Source: Toxoplasma gondii ME49
Taxonomy: Eukaryota > Apicomplexa > Conoidasida > Eucoccidiorida > Sarcocystidae
Length of the DNA stretch: 64,000 nt
Assembly: GCF_000006565.2 (NCBI RefSeq)
Contig: NC_031477.1
Location: forward strand, 1,892,043-1,956,042
Direction: 5' to 3'
Under the pieces are notes generated by a model, which saw only the letters and a list, made by a program, of their open reading frames with translations, ran no database searches and was not told the DNA's origin. Below are positions 56,348 through 64,000 of the stretch, piece after piece; the first letter of the stretch is position 1, and each line of letters begins with the position of its first letter. The translations under genes were made by a program, and so were the position numbers.

Positions 56348-59300
56348 CTAGAAAGGGGATTGGCAGAGAGGGCAGTTGGTTTTTCGAGCAGTGCGGAACC
56401 AGCGGTAGATACACTCTGCGTGAAATTTGTATTTGCAGGTGGCGCACATTTTCTTGGGGAGAGAGCGATGGTGGGGATGGACGACCGAGTAGCAGATCGG
56501 GCAGTCTTCGAGACCCTCGAAGAAATGCTGGAGATTCGCCGCCCAGACAAAAAGACCTGCGGAGAGAGAGGAGCGATTCATCGCCCCGAAGGCCGCCAGC
56601 AGCCACCGACTGCTGCGACGCTTCGGCACTCCTGCGAGCAACGGCAGAAGACAGACACAAACTCACCTGTGAAGCCGGACGCGTTGCTCCGACGCGCAGG
56701 GCGCCGCAAAAACGACTGGAAAGCGGACCGTGGCGCGAGACTCGCGGCATTCCGACACACAGCAAGACTCGTCAAGAGACAAGGAACAGGACGCAAAGAA
56801 GTCGGAGACTCCACCCTGCCCACACAACTGGAACTGGCGCGCGCGTTGGTCGAGCACGACGCGCTGCGAGACTGACCAGGGATGCGATCTAAATCCAGAT
56901 GAGGCTGGCTCTTCTGCAGAGGGAAATTTTTGGCGAAAAGGACATTCAGCGTGACCGAGATCTCGCCTTTCTCGTCTCGGAAAGTGACTGCCAGGTCCCT
57001 CTGACGGCTGTCGAAGTTCAGAGACAAGTCAAACGTCTCCGCCAGCTTCGATGCCTCGCGCACCTCCTTCTGCATGAGGCTGCAAGCACAGCAGGATGAA
57101 CGCCATGGCACCTCTGAAACGGGAGTCGCGCGAACGCGAAAAACGGGGAGAAAACGCGCAAGAACCCAGCAACTCGGCTAAAAGCGGCCCAAAAGCCGCG
57201 AAACCGAGAGACCTCAAAAAAAACGCGCCCTCTGTACGCGCAAGAGCAACGACACGAGGCCAGCCTTTCAGGCGTTCCACGGGTGGCTGTCGCCGCCGAA
57301 CAGACACACCCCACAGCTGAAAAAGCGAAGACAGGTCAACGCCAAGCCTGCCCGGAAGAGGAGAAGCGAACGCCCGACAGGGAAACGCGAGGTGGACAGC
57401 AAGCCAGAGACCCAGCGAACTTCTGCCTGAGAGGCGCCCTTCGTCGCGCCACACTCCGGAGACTCCGACGCGTCCTGGCTGCGCCGTGAGCACAAATCAA
57501 AGCGAAAGACGCAGAAAACGAAGGACGCAGCAAGCGAGCAGTTGAGACTGAAACGAGCAGAAAGTGAATGAACAGGGCGTCCGCCTCTCAGGCGGCGCTT
57601 GGAGCTCCGACTGGCAGTGGCCCAGGCATCAGACGCTTCCTACCGAGAGGAGACGTAGGTCTCAGTGAAGAGTTCCAGTTCCCTCCTGGCGCGCCCATTG
57701 CGACAGCGCATCCAGATGCGCCGAACGGCCTCTGAGACGAGAAACAGCGAACAGACACACACTACAAACGAAGAAAAGGAGTGAAGAACATCAACTGGGG
57801 CATGTGCGACAGGAAGACCGACTCTCCGTCCACTCGCTGCGACGACTGTTCAACGACTTCCCTACGGACCTCGCTATCTATGCATTGCTGCATGTCCGTC
57901 AGTGCCGTGTACGGAGGCATTTCTGTAGCCAGCATTTGTGTCTCCATGTCTCCACTTTCGTATGCTAGAGCTCCACGACATTCCGCCGCCGCCTGGCTGA
58001 CCATCTCCAGGGACAAACTGGCTACGGACGAATTGAGTCCATCTGTGCATCGAGTGCTCCTGCGGCTTTTTACCGGGATTAAACTGAAGGAGGAGGTAAT
58101 AGACGTGAGCTGCGAGGAGCCAGAGGAAAGAGCGATTGGTCACATCCCAAACAAGTCCGTGGAGCGGAAGCTGTTGAAGCACTGTCTCGGGGGCCTTCTC
58201 GTCCGACCTCCTGTTGTCCGTCGCAAGACTCTGCATGCCCTCTCGAGAGATGTACTCTCTCCAGTCGCGCGTGAGCCAGAGCGAGTCGCTTTCGGCCATG
58301 AGCCCTGGGGAGGTTTCCGGCGCCTTCCTCACCTTTGGAGCTCGGACGCGATCTCCCGGCACCACCCTCCACTGCCCCCCGAGGGCGTCTGCGAGGCCAG
58401 GAGGAAGCAACCATCGAACGACACTCGGCGGCTCCACAGCGCAGACGTGAGATGCAGAAGCGACAGCCGAACGCGACGCAGGAAGCTCGGAGACCGGGCG
58501 CGAAGAGGGCGCGACGAAGGACTGCAGGCCGACGAAGTCTCGAGGTGAAAAACGAGAAGCCTCGGCGGCGAGTTGCAAGAAGGTGACAAACAACAATTCC
58601 ACGAGAGCCTGAACGAGGGACATTTCCGTCACATCTTGAAGCAGCTCGCAAGCCCTACACCCGCAGGGCGACGAACCGACGCTCGGGGAGAAGTGCGTGG
58701 GCGAGGGGGCATCGCCGTAGGAGCAGAGAGACGAAGGCGGAGCGAAGGGAACGTAGGAAGGCGTCGCTCGGCTCAGGACGCTTCGCGCTCGTGCAGCCTG
58801 CGACGGGGCCGTCTGTAACAGCTGCTGAAGATAAGGCAGGTATGCCTGTTTTTGGAAGAAGTCTTGACTCGCCTCGGCCTTTTCTCCGCTTCGCTTGTCT
58901 CCTGTCTCTTGGGCTGCTTCGGACCCAGAGTCGGCCTTGCCGTCGCTTTCGTCCGACGCGAGCGAAAGCAAAGAAGGCAAGACGATCATCCATCCCCTTA
59001 AACCGAGAGCGATGTCTTCGAGGGCTTGTTCTCTCTCGCGCTCGCGAGTTTCGTCCTCGCTAGTTCCACCCTGTTCTTCCGACTCGAAAAACACAGAAGA
59101 AAATGAAGCGCCTCTCTGCTCCGAAGCCGTCCCCGCTCGGCGCGCGCTGTGCATGTCCGAAGCGAGGGCGAGGGCACAGCTCGCATAACGAAAGGTACCG
59201 ACCAATTGGGAAGCGAGGATTCGACCTGTGAAGATCTGCAAGAGCCAGCCGAGAATCGCGGTTCCTTCCTCGACCTGGGAGAGTTCAGCAGCTAACGGAT

Positions 59301-62300
59301 GAGGTGAAAACCCCTTGGGACGTCGACATATGCGGTCGCCTTTTTCTTGTTCTCTCTCGTCGCGGCTTCGCCCTGACTGCGGTGTCTCTTCTGTCTGCAT
59401 TGTTTCGTTTCTCTCGCTCTTCTGACTTGCCCTGCCTTGCTCTTCTCTCTCCCCGTCTCCCGGCTCTACTGCCTGGAGCACATCGTCCACCATCCGCATC
59501 TCTTCACACTCTCCCGCATCGCCTTCGCCTTCGTCTTTGCCTTCGCCTTTGCCTTCGCCTCCATCGCTCTTTGTCGACAAGAGATGACGCAACTTCCTGA
59601 AGAGCGAGCTGCTCCCTGCCGGGGACCCAGCAGGAGAAGCTGCGCTGCCGCTAAAAACGTCACCTTCACACAGGCCTGGCCCCGGAGTCCGCGCCACGGC
59701 TCGGTTGGCCGCCCTCGAGTGTCGTTCCTCGTCTCCGCTGGAGTCGCCGTCTTCGCAGGCCTCGCCTTCGGAGTGTGAGCCGTCTACCGCAGGCGACAAT
59801 GGTCGGTCCAGCGACAGATCGAAGCGCTGAAGAAGCTGCTTCACTTGCTGCCGGGAGACGCGGCTTGAGGCCGAGAGGGGAAACTCGGTCCCTGTGGGAT
59901 TAGAACTGAATGTTGACGTATTTGCAGGCCTAGTGCATTCGCAAAGGTCTGCGTTGGCGAGTAGAGACAGAGAGTCGCCGTGCAAAGCTCTTGGACAGAC
60001 ACAGGACAAACGATCCCGATTCTCTCCATCAGACGCAGTGTCTCCTTTAGCTCTTGGCCTTCGCTGGCGCCCTTCGCTCTGCGCTTCGGGAGATAGGAAC
60101 AGTGGAGGGAACGCGTCAGTCTGCAGGAGAGGCTGCGAAAACCATGGATACCGTCGCAAGCAGGTCACGATGCTCGCTTGAACCGGGCTACGGCGACATC
60201 CCAGGAGACCCGCACAGATGCGCGCCGCGACCGCGGTCGGAGACGCAGTCGCGGCACTGGAGCTCGCGGCCTTCGAGGTCTCCACCGACAAATCAAGGGA
60301 GTCACATAAGACCCGCAAAACTCTGCAGGTTGCGTCGTCGTAGAACTGCGAACAGAACGGGCGGGAAGACAGCTGGAGACCGTAGCGCGAGAAGGAAGTC
60401 TTCGTCTTTACAAGTGCATGCGGAGTAGACGAGAAAGCCGCGAGGCTGGAGGGGGCCGGTGCGGCTTCACGCATGTGCAGCGCTTCATCGTAGAGCACAG
60501 CGAGCCGCACAGATAGCGCGAGGAGACGCAGCGAACGGTCTTGTGCCTCCGAAAAAGAGACACCGAGCGTCCTGTCTCCGCGACCTGTCTCCGCCTCAGT
60601 GACCTCTGAAAACAAGGGCGAGGCTCGGACGAGCTTCACTGACAAAGCCAAGATTTGAGATACAGCTCCCATGCTCGGTGCAGCAGAGATGCTCTCCCTT
60701 TCTCTCCCTTGGTCTGCAGAATGTCCTGTCTCCAACGGACGCGGTGTGCCACAAGCAGACCCCGGTCGAGTGGTTTTTCGATTTCCCCAGTGTCCTCGAT
60801 CCTGCCGATTTGTCTCCTTCAGCACAAAAACCGCTAGACGAAGAGCCTCCAGGGTAAATGCTTCGTCACTCAGTTCGTTCTCAAGCGCGTCTCCTGATTC
60901 GACCATTGCCTCGTCTGCAGGCGGGTCGGCCTTCTGGAAGGCCCGGAAAAGGAGGCGAAGCCCACAGGCGGCATCGACGGCCTCCAGACACTTCCACGCC
61001 CGACAGACAAACGCGTCGGTTCCCCGGTCTTCTGCGCTTGCGGCCTCAACGCTCTGCTCCTTCTCGTCAGTCTCCGTTTGCCTTCCTCCAACTCTCCTTT
61101 CTTCATGGTCTTCGTGGACGCTTCCGTCGCTTCCTGCAAACTGCTGAGACGAAGGGCGCAGACCTCGCCAGTGAAGAAGCGCTTTCTGGGTGGCCGGAAG
61201 GACCGCTCGCGGCGAGTATCGCACAGAGCGAAGGAGGCGACGCATCTCGGTTTCGCGCTCAAGCAGAGCCGCGAGGAAGTCTCTGTACATGTCATCTGCC
61301 TCGTTCGCTTCACCGTGAAGCGCGAAAGAAAGATCCACCTTCTGAGAAAACGCGACCAGCTCTCTGCCGACTGAAGACACCGTCAAGAACGCGGACCCCA
61401 AGCACGACAAAATGCGTGCCAGGGTCCCTTCGCTCTCAGCGAGTTCAGAAAGTCGACTTTCTTCGGAGTTCCCTGTCGAAGACACAAGGAGGCAGGCGTT
61501 GCTCGCAAGAGAAAAACGAGCAGTCTGGCTGGCGGACTCGCTCCTTGTCAAGTCTGCACTTGTCTGGGACTGCAGCAGCGACAGCCGCTCTATTTGGTCT
61601 TGGAAACGATCAAGGAGGAAGGCGTGAGTGTTTCCTGTTTCCTCGAGGAGGTCCTGGACAGTCTCGGAGAGACGCACGTTTTCTTCTGTCTCGTCTTGCA
61701 TGTTGAGGCAGCAGGAGGGCAGCGAGCGAAGAAAATCTTGCAAGGCATCAGCAACCACTTGAACGCTCAGGGCGCTCGCGTAAGAGGGCAGAGAATGCAG
61801 ATCGCCCTGCGAGTTGCTGGCGCTGCTTCGGGGGTCCTCGAGATCTTCCAAGAGCTCGGTCGCTCTTTTCTGTCGCGCGTCGTTTGCCGAAAGACCCTGC
61901 GTCTGCTGTTGCTCACCCGTCACCGCCAAACTGGCGTGGAGAAGCCACCTGAGGAACTCGAAGGCCGTCCGAATGACCTTGGAGTCTGCGACATCTCTCC
62001 GAGCACATCCAGAGGTCGCGGCGGCAGATGCCGCTGCCGACGACGAGACCGGGTCGCGGCCCTGCGTTCCTCCTGGCGGCATTGCGGGAGACAGGGAAGG
62101 CAGTCGAGAGGAGACTCCCGAGAAGAGGAGGAACGATCGTAGGGCACTGGAAACGGCTGATCGCAGCATGCACGGCCCGACCGCTGAGGCGACGCCGGGC
62201 GCCGGGTCCCTGGCGGAAAGCGAGAAGAACTGTTCTTCGTGGATGCTTGTTGCGGAGAAAGGCAGGAGCGTCTCCCACTGACCTTCCGCCTCACAGAAAC

Positions 62301-64000
62301 GGAGCAGCCGCGAAAAGAACAAGGCAAACAAAGAAGTTGAAGGAAACGAGGCGACTGCAGGTCCTCCTCTGGCGCCACAGGCCCGCTCTCGAACTTCAGG
62401 CTGAGACAGAGCTGCGCTGCTGTCTCCAGAGAGAACGGTAGACACGAGGGCGGGCATGGCCAAGTCCACCAAGCTCCCTGTTCTCTCTCGCTGTCGACGG
62501 AAGGAGAAGGAAGGAGGGAAAAGCAGCGAAAACGGCGATGAATCCACCAGCACAGAAGCGTCGCCACCTGCGCCTGCAGTTGCCTCTTCTCCTATAGCTG
62601 CTGCAGCCCGGCTCGCGAGAGAAGAGACACCGAGTTCCGGTTCGACGGAGACACGAGAGGAAGCTAGAAACAAATCAAGAAGGAGGTCGACATGCCCCGA
62701 CTCTCGCGACTGTTGGGCCGCCTCCAAGAGATCACGAGTAAGAAGAATATGTGGGGAGTCTTCCTCGAAATGGCCCTCTGCATTTGGCTTCAAGTTCCCT
62801 TTTGAATCTGCCCTTTCTTTGTTCGCTGTCTTCGCAGCGGAGCCTGACGCATCTCGCGCGGCAGAGCCACAAAGCGCCCCCCAAGAATCCAAGAAAGCCA
62901 GGCAGCACGCATGCGTCAGAGCGCACCGCCACAGACCGACCTTTAGGCCATTCTCACTTTCCGAAGGAGACAAAGGTTCGAAGCCTTCCACCGAGGTGCC
63001 ACAGACGGACCGAAGGCCCAGAGAGTCACCCTTCTCTTGCGAACATGTGTGAGGCTCCAGAACAGAAGGCGACGAACGCAGACCCAAAGGGTGCTCAGGA
63101 TCTGTCTCACCTCCTGACGGTCGGTGAAGGCGAAGCAGATAGACAAGGATGTCCAGTGCATGCGACATGGCCCGCGGCGGCGCGGTCAAGTCGCCTGGTG
63201 CCTTGTGAGCTGATTGACGCGTCGAGACGCGACTCAACAGGGGCCGGGCCAGAAGGGATAGACAGCCTGCCCACCTCTCGACAGTCACAGCAGAAGCTCG
63301 GAGGAAGAGCGGTTCGTCTCTGTTGTTCTCAAAGCTGTCAAAGGCCTCCGCTCCTTCTGCGTTTCCGTCTCGCTTTCGGTTTCCTGTCTCGCGCCCACTT
63401 TCCTCCTGCTCGTCTGCGTCCTGGCTTTCTTGGAAGCACAGACTGACAGTGGAGAGTTCGAAGAGCGCCGCGTAGAGGCGACTCGCGGGGAAGGTCACGC
63501 AGGCGCGAAGCAGAGACAGGAGGGCATCGAGGACCCGTTTGGGGAGGCGAGTGAGAAGCGTCTCGAAAGTCTCAGAAGCAGCGGCCAACTGAGAGCGGCC
63601 GTCGCCGTCGAGAACCGGCATCCCATGTTGAAGAAGGTGGAAAGTGAACAGGCCAGAGAGCCACCCACTCAAGGCGGCAACAGTCGGGGCTTGCCGCGAG
63701 GAACGCGACAGAGACGAAGGCAGGCTTGTTGACAGGGATGATTCGGAGGGAGCAGGCACTCGAGAGAGAAGAAGATGCAGAACAGTCTGGAAGTTCAGAG
63801 GAAGAAGAAGACGCAGCAGGTCGCGCTGCGTTTGGGCAGCAGCTTCCTCGCAGTCACGGAAAGCCTGAGACTGTTCTCCGTCACAAACAGGTGAAGCCGA
63901 AGATACGTTTGGAATGCCTGAGCTCAGTACCTCTCGCGCTCGGTTCTGGCTGACGTAGAGCCGGTGCAGCGCCGACAGACATGCCTCGGTTAAGCGGAGA
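56348..64000 (-). CDS. LTN1: Listerin E3 ubiquitin ligase (LTN1), N-terminus beyond the right edge
   Basis: Listerin binds 60S subunits carrying stalled nascent chains and ubiquitinates the chains in ribosome-associated quality control. Four exons on the complement: beyond 64000 to 58074, 57731-57644, 57079-56667 and 56556-56348, all phase-consistent, giving 2211 residues in the window. The huge first exon encodes helical sequence with acidic/Ser-rich inserts, as expected of HEAT/ARM-type repeats. It ends AAHVYYLLLQFNP and joins EAVRRIWMRCRNGRA...ELFTETYVSSRLMQKEV, the conserved region before the RWD domain. The RWD-like part has LAVTFRDEKGEISVTLNVLF and FPLQKSQPHLDLD. The last exon gives GLFVWAANLQHFFEGLEDCPIC and the RING: CPIC, CATC, FHAEC, CPLC, ending QSPF at the stop. 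The frame is open to the right edge, so the start lies outside. The segment between RWD and RING lacks the Trp-rich helix seen in other Listerins. Confidence 0.92.

Noticed and set aside
57029..57493. 154-codon - strand frame between Listerin exons
   Set aside because: It lies in the intron 57080-57643. The flanking exons join in phase to restore the Listerin RWD entry without it.
1..64000. Transposons, CRISPR arrays, prophage or defence systems
   Set aside because: No terminal repeats with a transposase-like frame, no spacer arrays and no bacterial gene organisation were seen. Every recognisable gene is a eukaryotic housekeeping or lineage-specific gene.

Overview
The window looks like nuclear DNA of a coccidian apicomplexan of the Toxoplasma/Hammondia/Neospora group. 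The reasons are intron-rich genes with short GT-AG introns, moderately high-GC coding sequence giving long Ser/Glu/Arg-rich low-complexity insertions inside conserved domains, many (TA)n tracts confined to introns and intergenic DNA, frequent TGCATGC words, and long CT- or GA-rich spacers. No bacterial, phage, organellar or CRISPR features were seen. Species is not determinable from this reading. All gene models were built by hand from reading-frame, splice-site phase and protein-motif evidence.

Layout, left to right. (1) The 3' end of a tubulin-folding cofactor C (TBCC)-like gene, + strand (209-1352). (2) A spacer, then a long open frame of unknown function, + strand (4349-6283). (3) A multi-exon kelch-repeat gene, + strand (about 7.2-14.6 kb). 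(4) Convergent to it, a 5-exon gene on the - strand (16.9-21.7 kb) with an N-terminal beta-domain, a charged repeat array and clathrin-adaptor-like short motifs. (5) A microsatellite-rich, gene-poor stretch (21.7-26.8 kb). (6) A very large - strand gene (26.8-34.3 kb) with a split RRM-like fold and long disordered arms. (7) A 12-exon - strand gene for the NEDD8 E1 catalytic subunit UBA3 (37.7-45.0 kb), whose exon lengths sum exactly to an open frame. (8) A 6.2 kb spacer without a recognised gene. (9) A single-exon SLC6/SNF-type sodium symporter, + strand (51.2-54.4 kb). (10) Convergent to it, the 3' part of a Listerin (LTN1) E3 ubiquitin ligase gene, - strand, running off the right edge (56.3-64.0 kb).

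The genes do not form an operon or one pathway. Two belong to ubiquitin-family biology (UBA3 starts the NEDD8/cullin cascade; Listerin tags stalled nascent chains on 60S ribosomes), one to tubulin maturation, one to membrane transport. The rest are lineage-styled proteins whose conserved domains are inflated by low-complexity inserts. I found no convincing undescribed multi-gene system. The most unusual observations are a perfect 13-bp hairpin in a UBA3 intron, a 192-bp in-frame duplication in the 16.9-21.7 kb gene, the divergent RWD-RING junction of the Listerin, and a recurring CT-rich to GA-rich strand switch in the spacers.
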